A stretch of DNA of 64,000 nt. It comes from an uncultured Bacilli bacterium. GTDB lineage: Bacteria; Bacillota_I; Bacilli_A; RF39; UBA660. The stretch is from the NCBI GenBank assembly GCA_934101595.1, contig CAKORR010000001.1, forward strand, positions 248,001 through 312,000. The letters are read 5' to 3'. Below, in pieces: positions 51,295 through 60,499 of the stretch; within the stretch, counting starts at the first letter, position 1, and each line of letters starts with the position of its first letter. The translations under genes and the position numbers were made by a program. The notes beneath the pieces were generated by a model. That model worked only from the letters and a program-made list of their open reading frames with translations. It was not told the DNA's origin and ran no database searches.

Positions 51295-52809
51295 TTATAT
51301 TCCTCTAATACCATCAATACTTCTTAGGGTTCTTTTATTTACTAAATCATAATATTCTTCTTTTTTTAGATTGCTAACTTTGTGTTCTGTTTCAAAGCGA
51401 TAATATGTTTTAGATAATGTATCTTCTATTAAAACACACAAGGATACTTCTTTATCTTTATCAAGAGGCATACTATTTGCATAAACATTAATTTTTAAAT
51501 AATCATCAAGCTTTAAAGATCTTTTTAAATATATCATTAAAAAAATACGATCAATCTCTGTTAAACTAGTATTTTCAAGTTGATTCAAATAATAAGCAAT
51601 TTTTTTCTCCACCTTGGCACCACGAATTTTACTAATATCTATTTTTTTATTAGATGGATCACTTAATAAGATAGAAAAAGCAAAATTGATAGCATCATTT
51701 AAAAGAGGGTCCTTGCCAATAGATTCTATTCCTGTTATTTTGCCAGTACTTTTAGCTTTTGTTAAATCTCCTCCAATAACTCCTTTTACTGCATCAACCA
51801 CATAATTAGTGTTATTAATATTCATTTCAATTACATTATGGTTTGGGCCATACTCTTCTCTACTTATAGTGAAAGGAATGTCTAAATATTTTAAAAAATA
51901 AGCATAAATAGCATTAAATTCATAGCAAATAACTTTGTTATTAACTAGATCAATCTCTTTTAATCTTTTTATATCTCTTTTATTAATGTCATCCGAAAGC
52001 CAATAATTTTCATCATAAGATAGTTTTAAACATAAGAATGTATATATTAAAACAGCTTTTTCCAATTTAGAAGCATTATCTGGCACAAATGAAATTATAC
52101 TATTAAAAAGGCCTTCATTAATTTCTATTTCCTCACAATATTTTGGGGGTGTATAATAATTTAATTTTGTCGATAATTTGTTAATGAACTTTAACTTTTC
52201 CTTTACTCTTTCACTTAACCTAAATCTTTCTAATATATTGTTATTGTTAAAAAATGAACTGATAGCTTTTAAAAATAAGGGCATTTTTATATTATTAAAT
52301 GTATCTAACTCGGAATATATAAATATTTCTTCTAAAGATAGTGAAACAAACTTGCATATATCAAAAACAGAGATACCTTCTATTAGTTCATCTTTATATC
52401 TATAAATGAAAGCTTCGGTACTCGTAATATCATTAATTAACTTTATAAAATCTTTATCTTTTTCTTTTTGGAAGTTTTTATCTAGAGAATTTAAAAAGCT
52501 CAAAAAATCGTTTTTCAAGACTTTTACTTTAACGTCTTCTCTACCTTTAACTGAACAATTAATTATAATATTTGGACTATCATCGCTAATTAGTTTTAAG
52601 ATACTCTTTTTACTATTACATTTTATGAGTTCACTATAAATAATTTCTTTGGATGTAGATGGAATTGATAAATTAAATATACCATCTAAAGTATTTTTTA
52701 TTTTATACTCATAATGATATTCACTATATAAATTAAAGTTTAATATTTTAGATAGCTTTTCTAAACTTAGCGATAGTGTTAAATAATTTTTTTCTTTTAT
52801 ACTAGTCAT
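51295..52809 (-). CDS. Cytoplasmic transglutaminase-like protein of unknown role
   Basis: 504 aa without signal or membrane segments. A central domain (about 255-345) fits the transglutaminase/papain-like fold: AVLIYTFLCLKLSYDENYW, VICYEFNAIYAYFLKYLDIP (catalytic Cys), EYGPNHNVIEMNI (His) and NYVVDAVKG (Asp). These give a Cys-His-Asp triad in the right order. The flanking 250 and 150 residues are charged and helical and match nothing I know. The family includes proteases, amidases and cross-linking enzymes, so the reaction is open. GAGGT precedes the ATG. Divergent from the LCP gene. Confidence 0.65.
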   Translation of the reverse strand: MTSIKEKNYLTLSLSLEKLSKILNFNLYSEYHYEYKIKNTLDGIFNLSIPSTSKEIIYSELIKCNSKKSILKLISDDSPNIIINCSVKGREDVKVKVLKNDFLSFLNSLDKNFQKEKDKDFIKLINDITSTEAFIYRYKDELIEGISVFDICKFVSLSLEEIFIYSELDTFNNIKMPLFLKAISSFFNNNNILERFRLSERVKEKLKFINKLSTKLNYYTPPKYCEEIEINEGLFNSIISFVPDNASKLEKAVLIYTFLCLKLSYDENYWLSDDINKRDIKRLKEIDLVNNKVICYEFNAIYAYFLKYLDIPFTISREEYGPNHNVIEMNINNTNYVVDAVKGVIGGDLTKAKSTGKITGIESIGKDPLLNDAINFAFSILLSDPSNKKIDISKIRGAKVEKKIAYYLNQLENTSLTEIDRIFLMIYLKRSLKLDDYLKINVYANSMPLDKDKEVSLCVLIEDTLSKTYYRFETEHKVSNLKKEEYYDLVNKRTLRSIDGIRGI

Positions 52810-52873
52810 ATTTACCTCGGAATAATTATTTTACATAACTAAACGCTTTTTAGCAATAGAAAGTTTTCGTACC

Positions 52874-52902
52874 TTGTTTTTTAAACGTATTTATATTATA
52901 AT
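52874..52902 (+). promoter_or_regulatory. Promoter of the LCP gene
   Basis: TTGTTT (52874-52879), a 17-bp spacer and TATAAT (52897-52902), 22 bp before the ATG at 52925. Confidence 0.7.
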
Positions 52903-52924
52903 TAACATTCGAAAGGATAACGAT

Positions 52925-54772
52925 ATGAAAATATTATTTCGCAAATTAAAAAGGTCTAATAAATTTCTTTTAACCCTTTTTATAATTACATTTGGACTAT
53001 ATATAATAGGCTATACATTATTTATAAAGAATCTTCTTTCTCTTTCTGGAATTGAGACTGGAATTAGAGTATTCTTTATTATATTTTTCCTTTTATGGCT
53101 GATTTTTTATTTATTCTTATCACTCATAAAACTGATTAAAAGAAACTATAAAGCATTAATTATTACAACTATTATAAGTTTATTATTTTCAATAGTTTTT
53201 TATGTCTCATCGTTTTATATTGATCTTATTTATGATAAGATGGGCAATTTGACTGAATCTAATACTACAATTTATACGACTTATTTAATTAATTTTAATG
53301 ACGATGAGTTTAATGAAGATAAAATATTAGGTATGGTTGATGATAAAGAGAGCATTGAAGGTTATATTTTAGCTAACAAATTAATAAAGAAGGAAAAATT
53401 AAAAAATAAAGTCATCAAGTATGCTGGATTTACTGAGTTATTAAGTGCCTTTTATAATAAAGAAGTTGATGCCATATTCGTATCTTCTAATTATAAAACT
53501 TTATTTGGCAGTGATGCTTATCCAAATATTGGAGACGAGACCAATATTTTATATAAATTTAGTGAAAAAAGAAAGAACGAAGATAAAAGAATTGTTAGTA
53601 ACAAAGAATTAACTGAACCATTTACTTTATTAGTAATGGGGGTTGACTCTGAAGCTAATGGGCTTAATGCTAATGCGGCATTTAATGGTGATACTTTAAT
53701 TTATATGACATTTAACCCTAAAACATTAACTGCCTCAATGTTTAGTATTCCTCGTGATACATATGTCCCAATAGCTTGTCGAAATAATGCCTATTCCAAA
53801 ATTAATTCGAGTGCAGCCTATGGAACTAATTGTGTTATCAACACAGTTGAAAATTTAACCGGTATTAAAGTGGATTACTATGTTAAAGTAAATTTTAAAG
53901 CTGTAGTTGAATTAGTTGAAGCTGTAAAAGGCATCGAAGTCATGGTCGAAGAACCAGATTTCCAGAGAAATTCTGGAGTTGATTGTAAAGGCATGGTTTG
54001 CGAACAAAATAGTAATAGAGATTGGGGAAATAACACAGTATATATTAAGCCTGGTTGGCAAAAATTAAATGGTGAACAAGCTCTGGCTTATGCAAGATGT
54101 CGTCATTTATATATTGAAAGTGATTTAGCAAGAAACAGACACCAACAAGAAATAATTACTGCCCTTGCAAAAAAAGCTCTTAAAATAAGAAGTCAAAAAG
54201 AATTTGAAAATATTTTAGATGCCGTTAGTAATAATATTGCAACTAATATGAGTATGAAGGAAATATTATCAAGTTATGATATTTTAAAAAGTATGATTAC
54301 CAACTCACTTAAAGGTGAAGAAATGGTTAATATAAAGAAAAGTTATTTGGAGGTTTATTCTTTACCAGTTAATTTAGGAAGAAGCATTACTTCTGCTTTA
54401 GGACATTATCCTGGAAGTCTTGATGATATAACTAAAATGATGAGAACAAACTTAGGCAAAGAAGAACCTACTCTAGCTAAAACATTTACCTATGATATAA
54501 ACACTCCATATCAAGAAAAAGTATATGGTAAAGGAATTACTACTGGAGAAAAATTACAACTATTACCAAGCTTCGTAGGACAGAATGTTAGCGTTGCTAG
54601 AGAATATGCAAGCAGAAATAACTTTAGTTTAATTGTTAATGGTTCAGGTGACATAATAACTACTCAATCATTAGCTAGTGGAACTCTTGTTAAAAACATA
54701 AAAAGTTTAACAGTTTCAACTGTTAGCAATATCGTATCTGATGATAACAGACAAGAAGATACTGAAGATTAA
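52925..54772 (+). CDS. LytR-CpsA-Psr (LCP) family protein with a PASTA-like C-terminus
   Basis: 615 aa. The N-terminus has about three to four membrane helices (12-110). An accessory domain follows (about 120-215), then the LCP core: LLVMGVDSEANGLNANAAFN (about 232), GDTLIYMTFNPKTLTASMFS, IPRDTYVPI (about 272), and ALAYARCRHLYIESDLARNRHQQ (about 395-415), with the Arg and Asp residues that hold the pyrophosphate lipid. The last 60 residues resemble a PASTA domain (PSFVGQNVSVAREYASRNN). LCP enzymes transfer teichoic acid or capsule chains from undecaprenyl to peptidoglycan, so this is the likely ligase for the polymers made at 14541-43724. AAAGG precedes ATG 52925. Confidence 0.94.
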   Translation: MKILFRKLKRSNKFLLTLFIITFGLYIIGYTLFIKNLLSLSGIETGIRVFFIIFFLLWLIFYLFLSLIKLIKRNYKALIITTIISLLFSIVFYVSSFYIDLIYDKMGNLTESNTTIYTTYLINFNDDEFNEDKILGMVDDKESIEGYILANKLIKKEKLKNKVIKYAGFTELLSAFYNKEVDAIFVSSNYKTLFGSDAYPNIGDETNILYKFSEKRKNEDKRIVSNKELTEPFTLLVMGVDSEANGLNANAAFNGDTLIYMTFNPKTLTASMFSIPRDTYVPIACRNNAYSKINSSAAYGTNCVINTVENLTGIKVDYYVKVNFKAVVELVEAVKGIEVMVEEPDFQRNSGVDCKGMVCEQNSNRDWGNNTVYIKPGWQKLNGEQALAYARCRHLYIESDLARNRHQQEIITALAKKALKIRSQKEFENILDAVSNNIATNMSMKEILSSYDILKSMITNSLKGEEMVNIKKSYLEVYSLPVNLGRSITSALGHYPGSLDDITKMMRTNLGKEEPTLAKTFTYDINTPYQEKVYGKGITTGEKLQLLPSFVGQNVSVAREYASRNNFSLIVNGSGDIITTQSLASGTLVKNIKSLTVSTVSNIVSDDNRQEDTED

Positions 54773-54797
54773 AAAAAGCCTACACAGAGGCTTTTTT
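54772..54797 (+). terminator. LCP gene terminator
   Basis: AAAAAGCCT, six-base loop, AGGCTTTTTT just after the stop. Confidence 0.9.
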
Positions 54798-54828
54798 ATA
54801 TACATAGTTACAAATAAATCTAGGCTAC

Positions 54829-54854
54829 AAAAAAGATGCCTATAAGGCACCTTT
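54829..54854 (-). terminator. Terminator of the nrdD operon
   Basis: AAAGGTGCC, loop TTATA, GGCATCTTT plus T-tract on the minus strand, overlapping the end of the 54853 gene. Confidence 0.85.
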
Positions 54855-55041
54855 AATTACTTTTTAATACGGAAGCACTTGTACCATGTTTAACACGGTC
54901 TCTTTCTTCAGCACGTTTTCCGTTATTAAATCTATCAACTGTTCCTACTAGGTATCCAGTTATTCTTCTTATTCTTTCGAAGCCTACACCTTCACCCTCG
55001 CATTTTTTTGTTGCTGTAACATTTGTTTCTTTTTCTTTCAT
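54853..55041 (-). CDS. Separate glycyl-radical domain of anaerobic ribonucleotide reductase
   Basis: 62 aa. The centre, GFERIRRITGYLVGTVDRFN, followed by NGKRAEERDRVKHG, is the C-terminal glycyl-radical segment of NrdD (RxxGYL, with the radical Gly before or within this block, and the basic RVKH end). It is not joined to the catalytic chain: the large nrdD stops with TAG at 55057, and this ORF has its own AAAAGAGGTG site and ATG. It should associate with the large chain and carry the radical installed by NrdG, comparable in principle to the spare glycyl-radical protein GrcA of pyruvate formate-lyase. No nrdG is in the window. Confidence 0.88.
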   Translation of the reverse strand: MKEKETNVTATKKCEGEGVGFERIRRITGYLVGTVDRFNNGKRAEERDRVKHGTSASVLKSN

Positions 55042-55056
55042 TATTACACCTCTTTT

Positions 55057-57375
55057 CTATTTATTTTGACAGCAGTCTAAACTGCGTAATTTATCTACAC
55101 TAACGCCTTCAAAGGCATGACGACCACATTTAGGACAAACATCTTTAATAATTCCTACATAACCACATACTGGATCTCTATCAACTGGATGGTTAATAGC
55201 AGCATAACCCATATCATTATCATGCATTAATCTAACAATTTGCATAAATCCTTCAACGTTATCTGATGGATCACCGTCTAATTCAATATAACTTATATGA
55301 CCAGCATTGGTTAAAGCATGGAATGGTCCTTCCTTTTTTAATTTATTAGCAATACTTATATTGTAATAAACTGGCACATGGAAAGAATTTGTATAATATT
55401 CTCTGTCTGTTACACCTTTGATCTTACCATAAATTGCTTTATCAATATTCGTAAATCTTCCACTTAGTCCCTCGGCTGGAGTTGCTAAACAAGTAAAGTT
55501 AAGATTATATTTTTTGGTGTATTCATCACATTTTTGTCTGATATGGCCAACTATTTCAAGTCCTAGCTTTTCAGCTTTATCACTCTCGCCATGGTGCTCA
55601 CCAGTAAGGGCTTTTAAACACTCAGCTAAGCCAATAAAGCCAATTGATAAAGTACCATGTTTTAATACCTTTCTTAACCTGTCATTAGGTTTTAACTTTT
55701 CACTATCAAGCCATACGCCTTGACCAAGTAAGAATGGGAAGTTATATATTCTTTTATCACATTGAATTTCAAATCTTTCAAGCAATTGGTCTTTTACAAG
55801 TTCTAATAATTCATCTAATTCTTGGTAGAATCCCTTCATATCACATTTACTCTTAGGATTAGGGCCAACTATACCATGTTTAATACCTAAACGAGGTAAA
55901 TTAATAGTTGTAAATGATAAATTACCACGACCTGGAGTAACTGCTTTATCTTTATCAACTTCGTTAGCCATAACTCTCGTACGACATCCCATATATCCAA
56001 CTTCAGTTCTAAAATCGCCTTCTTTATAGTAAGGCTTATTAAAACTAGCATCTATAAATGAGAAATTAGGAAACAATCTTTTAGCAGAGACCTTACATGA
56101 TAACTTAAACAAATCATAATTTGGATCAGTTTCATAATAGTTAACTCCTTCTTTTAACTTAAAGATTGAAATTGGGAATATTGGAGTTTCACTATGTCCA
56201 AGTCCTGCATCAGTTGCTAACAAATAATTCTTACTAACCATTCTACCCTCTGGGGATATATCAGTTCCAAAGTTAATTGATGAAAAAGGAACTTGAGCTC
56301 CCGCTCTAGAATGCATAGTATTTAAATTATGAATAAAAGCTTCCATGGCTTGGTAAGTACGTTTATCAGTTTTTTCTAAAGCTTTTTTTATAGACATTTC
56401 AAATAATCTTTTTAAAGCATCAACATCTTTATAATATTTTTCAAAATATTCTAGTTTTACATCAATTGTTTCAATTTTAGAAATATCTTTTTCTAAGCTA
56501 TTCATATTAATAAACTTACCAAACTCAGAGTAATCAAGTAAATCAGTTAGAACCATTTTTAATTGTTTTCTAAATGTTTTTATAACTCCTGGGGCAAGAT
56601 AATAATCAAACGCTGGAATACTTTGGCCACCATGTTGATCATTTTGATTAGATTGAATAGCTATGGCTGCTAAAGCAGAATAACTCATGATATCATTTGG
56701 TTCTCTCAAATGACCATGACCTGTTGAAAAGCCATTTTTAAATAGTTTATCTAAATCAATTTGCATACATGTAGTAGTACCCATTGCTAAGAAGTCCATA
56801 TCATGTATATGAATGGCACCATCCTCATGAGCTTCACTAAATTTTTTCTTCATCAAATAAGATTTAGCAAATTCTTTTGAAACCGTTGAACCAAATTGAA
56901 GCATTGTACCCATTGCCGAGTTGCCATCAATATTGGCATTTTCTCTTTTTGTGTTATCTTCAGAGGCACTTTTAAGACCTAGCCCTTCTAAAGTTTTTAA
57001 AAATTTATGAAATTTCTTATCATGCATAAATGTTTCTCTTGATTGAGAGCGCTTTTCACGATACGAAGAAAAAGACTCATAAACATCATTATATTTCAAT
57101 TTTTGTAAGTTTTTTTCAATTAAATCTTGAATTTCTTCGATTTTAATTTTTTCCTTTTCAACATAGTTTTTGGCAATTTCATCAATTACAGCTTGATAAA
57201 CTTTTTGAATATCTTTAGCTGAATATTTACACACCGCATTTCCGTCTTCATCAATGACATCTTTTACGCTATCAAACCCTTTTTTTATAGCAATTGCTAT
57301 TTTTGAGCCGTTAAATTCAACTTTTTGACCGTTTCTTTTAACAACTTTTACATTTTTTAATACATCTTCTTTCAT
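55057..57375 (-). CDS. nrdD: Anaerobic ribonucleoside-triphosphate reductase, catalytic chain without the radical domain
   Basis: 772 aa. N-terminal ATP-cone (about 10-100: VVKRNGQKVEFNGSKIAIAI). Core: SAMGTMLQFGSTVSKEFAKS, GAIHIHDMDFLAMGTTTCMQ (about 190-210), SNQNDQHGGQSIPAFDYYLA (about 245), VGYMGCRTRV (about 465) with the thiyl-radical Cys, and LSGRFT...YYTNSFHVPV. The C-terminus has the zinc-site residues VCGYVG and CPKCGR and ends SLDCCQNK; the glycyl-radical segment that normally follows is the next gene (54853). It reduces NTPs to dNTPs under anaerobiosis. The promoter is at 57397-57425. Confidence 0.96.
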   Translation of the reverse strand: MKEDVLKNVKVVKRNGQKVEFNGSKIAIAIKKGFDSVKDVIDEDGNAVCKYSAKDIQKVYQAVIDEIAKNYVEKEKIKIEEIQDLIEKNLQKLKYNDVYESFSSYREKRSQSRETFMHDKKFHKFLKTLEGLGLKSASEDNTKRENANIDGNSAMGTMLQFGSTVSKEFAKSYLMKKKFSEAHEDGAIHIHDMDFLAMGTTTCMQIDLDKLFKNGFSTGHGHLREPNDIMSYSALAAIAIQSNQNDQHGGQSIPAFDYYLAPGVIKTFRKQLKMVLTDLLDYSEFGKFINMNSLEKDISKIETIDVKLEYFEKYYKDVDALKRLFEMSIKKALEKTDKRTYQAMEAFIHNLNTMHSRAGAQVPFSSINFGTDISPEGRMVSKNYLLATDAGLGHSETPIFPISIFKLKEGVNYYETDPNYDLFKLSCKVSAKRLFPNFSFIDASFNKPYYKEGDFRTEVGYMGCRTRVMANEVDKDKAVTPGRGNLSFTTINLPRLGIKHGIVGPNPKSKCDMKGFYQELDELLELVKDQLLERFEIQCDKRIYNFPFLLGQGVWLDSEKLKPNDRLRKVLKHGTLSIGFIGLAECLKALTGEHHGESDKAEKLGLEIVGHIRQKCDEYTKKYNLNFTCLATPAEGLSGRFTNIDKAIYGKIKGVTDREYYTNSFHVPVYYNISIANKLKKEGPFHALTNAGHISYIELDGDPSDNVEGFMQIVRLMHDNDMGYAAINHPVDRDPVCGYVGIIKDVCPKCGRHAFEGVSVDKLRSLDCCQNK

Positions 57376-57396
57376 ATTCCCTCTACTTTCATTTTA

Positions 57397-57425
57397 ATTG
57401 TAGTGTGTTATTTATAAAAAGTCAA
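57397..57425 (-). promoter_or_regulatory. nrdD promoter
   Basis: TTGACT (57425-57420), a 17-bp spacer and TACAAT (57402-57397) on the minus strand, followed by GAGGG and the ATG. Confidence 0.7.
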
Positions 57426-57693
57426 AAAAAATATCATTTTTTAAATTTTAGGCATTTTTAATTTTTCCCTTTTTTTAGGCATTTTTCAAAGTTAACATAA
57501 GTTTAAAAGCTCTATTTTTTGGCATATATATGCCAAAAACAAAAAAAATTAATTTTTTGAAAAAATTTGACATTTTTTAACTTTTTCGATTTATTAGTTT
57601 TCAAATAATTGACATTTTTCATTTTTTTCTACATTTTTAAATATATAGATATTTTTCCTTTTTTGTACTATAATTGTAATAAGAGGGATGATT
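57426..57693. promoter_or_regulatory. nrdD-murC divergent intergenic region with GGCAT repeats
   Basis: Extremely A+T-rich, no gene. It holds two 14-bp direct repeats TTTTAGGCATTTTT (57446-57459, 57473-57486), a 24-bp perfect palindrome (GGCATATATATGCC flanked by five T and five A, 57516-57539) and two copies of TTGACATTTTT (57567, 57609). TATAAT at 57669-57674 is the murC -10. All three GGCAT elements lie upstream of the nrdD promoter and may bind one regulator. The NrdR-box consensus is not evident. Confidence 0.6.
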
Positions 57694-59049
57694 ATGAATT
57701 ATAAAAAAATTCACTTTATAGGAATTGGCGGCTCAAGCATGAGTGGCCTTGCGGAATATGTAAATAAAATGGGTGTCGAGGTAACAGGTTCAAATAATGA
57801 AATAAATCACAACACCTTAAAATTAGAAAAAGAAGGAATAAAAGTTTTCATTGGTCACAATAAAAATAATATAACCAATCAAGATTTAGTTGTTTATACT
57901 GCAGCAATTAGTAGTGATAACCCCGAATTAGTGGAAGCTCAAAATAAAAATATATTAGTCTTAGAAAGAGCAAAATTCTTAGGGATGCTTACTAAACAAT
58001 ATAAAAATACTATTTGTGTATCAGGAACTCACGGAAAAAGCACTACTTCATCAATGATAGCTTTGTGCTTTTTAAAAGCTGATAAAGACCCATCTATTCA
58101 AGTTGGAGCGATAATAAAAGAAATAAATAGCAACAATCATTGTGGAAAAAAAGATTATTTTGTCATGGAAGCCTGCGAGTATAGGGATCAATTCTTAAAC
58201 TTCTTTCCTACCGCTGAAGTTATTTTAAATATTGACGCTGACCACTTAGATTATTTTAAAACTTTTTCAAATATTGTTAAATCTTTTCAAACGTATGTAA
58301 AAAAACTTAAAAGTGGCAATGTTTTAGTGTTAAACAAAGATGATAAAAATGTTTATAACTTAAAAGATTCAGTAGAAAAAGGTGTAAAAGTTATCACTTA
58401 TGGTATTAATAGTGATGCTCTTATTAAGGCAACGGACATTTCATTTGATGAAAATGGATGTGCAACATTTAAAGTAAATGATGAAGTTTATACTCTAAGT
58501 GTTAAAGGCTTACATAATGTGTATAACGCTTTAGCGACTATTGCTATCTCTAAATATTATAACTTAGAATACGAAGCAATTAAAAAAGGCCTTTTAGCCT
58601 ATACTGGTGTTGAAAGAAGATTTGAATACTTAGGAAGCATTTTAAATAATGTCTCTTTATATGACGATTATGCACATCATCCAACTGAAATAAAAACGAC
58701 TTTAGATAGTGTTAAAAAAACTAAACACAACAAGTCATGGGCAATCTTTCAGCCACATACATATAGCCGAACTAAAGAACATTTAGAAGAATTTGCTGAT
58801 GTCTTAAAGAATTTTGATAACGTAGTAATAGCTCCAATATATGCAGCTAGAGAAACTAATACATATAATGTTAGTGAAGATGATTTAGTTTCATTAATTA
58901 AAAAATCAAACAAAAATTGTATCTATATTGATAATTTCGATGATATAACCAAATATATTTATAACCATGTTAACAAAGATGATTTAGTTATAACAATCGG
59001 AGCTGGTCCTATAAATGATGTTATAGAAAAACTAAAAAATATCCATTAA
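57694..59049 (+). CDS. murC: UDP-N-acetylmuramate--L-alanine ligase
   Basis: 451 aa, the usual length. N-terminal UDP-binding GIGGSSMSGLAEYVNKMG, ATP-binding SGTHGKSTTSSMIAL (about 108), LNIDADHLDYF (about 182) and C-terminal YDDYAHHPTEIKTTL (about 322) and FQPHTYSRT. It adds L-Ala to UDP-MurNAc with ATP. The start is the ATG at 57694, six bases after AGAGGG; the ATG at 57688 abuts that site. Monocistronic, ended by a hairpin at 59036. Confidence 0.98.
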   Translation: MNYKKIHFIGIGGSSMSGLAEYVNKMGVEVTGSNNEINHNTLKLEKEGIKVFIGHNKNNITNQDLVVYTAAISSDNPELVEAQNKNILVLERAKFLGMLTKQYKNTICVSGTHGKSTTSSMIALCFLKADKDPSIQVGAIIKEINSNNHCGKKDYFVMEACEYRDQFLNFFPTAEVILNIDADHLDYFKTFSNIVKSFQTYVKKLKSGNVLVLNKDDKNVYNLKDSVEKGVKVITYGINSDALIKATDISFDENGCATFKVNDEVYTLSVKGLHNVYNALATIAISKYYNLEYEAIKKGLLAYTGVERRFEYLGSILNNVSLYDDYAHHPTEIKTTLDSVKKTKHNKSWAIFQPHTYSRTKEHLEEFADVLKNFDNVVIAPIYAARETNTYNVSEDDLVSLIKKSNKNCIYIDNFDDITKYIYNHVNKDDLVITIGAGPINDVIEKLKNIH

Positions 59050-59064
59050 ATTGGATATTTTTTA
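59036..59064 (+). terminator. murC terminator
   Basis: AAAATATCCA, six-base loop, TGGATATTTT then T's, overlapping the murC stop. It also lies at the end of the convergent gene. Confidence 0.85.
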
Positions 59065-60456
59065 TTTTAACTTTATCGTTGAATTATCTTTAAATACTAT
59101 GTCTAGTGAATTTGTTTTTCCTAAAAGAATTTCAATATCTTTTATTTCACTTTTGTATTCCTCTATCTCATACTCTTTTGTTTCGAAATCAAATGATTTA
59201 ATATTTACTTTATACAAAAGATTATTTGAAACAATATATAAATCAGTAAAGTTCTTATCAGATGCGACTATTATTCTATCTGCGTTAAATGATTCTCCAT
59301 CTACTTTTTTTAATTCATACTCTTCATCTAAATCATTATATATCATTACGTTTCCTTCGAGCGAAATAAACAAACCTTTAATTTGAAGAGAGTCATTCAA
59401 AGATGAAATAGGTATAACTTCTCCACTATGTATTTTTTTATCAGTAGTTACGCTTCCATCTTTATCCTTATTAACCAAATAAATATCTTCGCCTTTTTTT
59501 ACTGCGTAAAATACATCTTTACTATTTTTGTAACTTACAGTACCAAACATTGTTATAGTTGGATCATCATTTAAAATAGTTAAATCAGAATTTTCACTTG
59601 TCAAAGGAGTATCTTCCTTAAATCCTTTAATTTTAGCAAAATAATTAACATTATCGGTATCTCTTATATAAATAATATCACTATCTTTAGTACTTGCTAA
59701 ATAGCTTACTAACTGGATAGTTTTGCCTTCAATAGATAGATTAATCTCACTACTGCCATCAGTAGTCTTAAAAAGAATGCCACCAAAATAAGGTGTATAA
59801 CTGCCAATTTGGCCCGTTTGAACAGCATCATCTTTAGTTATAAAATTCATATCATAGGCATTATCTAAACTATCTACGCGAGTTGCCTCCAATAATTTCA
59901 AACTACTATTTAATGTCTTTTTAGGTTTATTAATAATATCAGTAAAGAATAATAAATAAACAGATCCTGCTATAAATAATAAAACTAATGGTATTATTAT
60001 AACTAATGGATTAAAACCTTTTTTCTTTTTTTCTTCATCATAATTTTTAACATCAATATCAAGTGATTCAGGTCCTTCATATAATGTTTTCTTTGGTTCA
60101 CCATTTTCTAAAGGTGTTTGATTAGTCTCTTTAGAATTATTAGTTGGATTATTATTTAGAAGATTACCAATCTTAATTGAAGTATCATTATTATCCACAC
60201 TAACAGGTGCCTCATTAACATTATTTACTTGAGGCAAAATAGGGCTTTCTTTTATGACTTCAGCATTTTCTATATTTGGTGATGGTAAAACTTCTTCTGA
60301 CTGAGGAGTTGGCGCACTATTTGTGGATATAGATTGAGCATCCTTTACAGATTCATCTATCAAACTCTCAACCTCGTTTAAATCTAAGTTTTCTTCTAAA
60401 GGGTTAGCTTCTAACTCAGTAGGTATATCGAATAAATCATTATTTTCGTTATTCAT
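59062..60456 (-). CDS. Single-pass membrane protein with acidic cytoplasmic arm and large outer domain
   Basis: 464 aa, no recognised family. Residues 1-145 are Asn/Glu/Pro-rich and probably disordered in the cytoplasm. KKKKGFNPLVIIIPLVLLFI and the residues after it (about 147-173) form one membrane helix. The outer part (about 180-464) is a repeated beta-strand protein, perhaps propeller-like, with short strands and Asp/Ser turns (KDSDIIYIRDTDN, GEDIYLVNKDKDGS, FTDLYIVSNNLLYKV). ATG 60456 has GAGG six bases upstream; a GTG at 60468 would overlap that site. A sensing or wall-associated role is possible, but I cannot assign one. Confidence 0.7.
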   Translation of the reverse strand: MNNENNDLFDIPTELEANPLEENLDLNEVESLIDESVKDAQSISTNSAPTPQSEEVLPSPNIENAEVIKESPILPQVNNVNEAPVSVDNNDTSIKIGNLLNNNPTNNSKETNQTPLENGEPKKTLYEGPESLDIDVKNYDEEKKKKGFNPLVIIIPLVLLFIAGSVYLLFFTDIINKPKKTLNSSLKLLEATRVDSLDNAYDMNFITKDDAVQTGQIGSYTPYFGGILFKTTDGSSEINLSIEGKTIQLVSYLASTKDSDIIYIRDTDNVNYFAKIKGFKEDTPLTSENSDLTILNDDPTITMFGTVSYKNSKDVFYAVKKGEDIYLVNKDKDGSVTTDKKIHSGEVIPISSLNDSLQIKGLFISLEGNVMIYNDLDEEYELKKVDGESFNADRIIVASDKNFTDLYIVSNNLLYKVNIKSFDFETKEYEIEEYKSEIKDIEILLGKTNSLDIVFKDNSTIKLK

Positions 60457-60499
60457 CACAAACCTCACTCTATTCTTTTACATTATAATAATAAAAAAA

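Noticed and set aside
57376..57693. NrdR boxes upstream of nrdD
   Set aside because: I looked for paired ACACwATATaTwGTgt-like sites; only a weak ACAC stretch lies near the -10. Not supportable.
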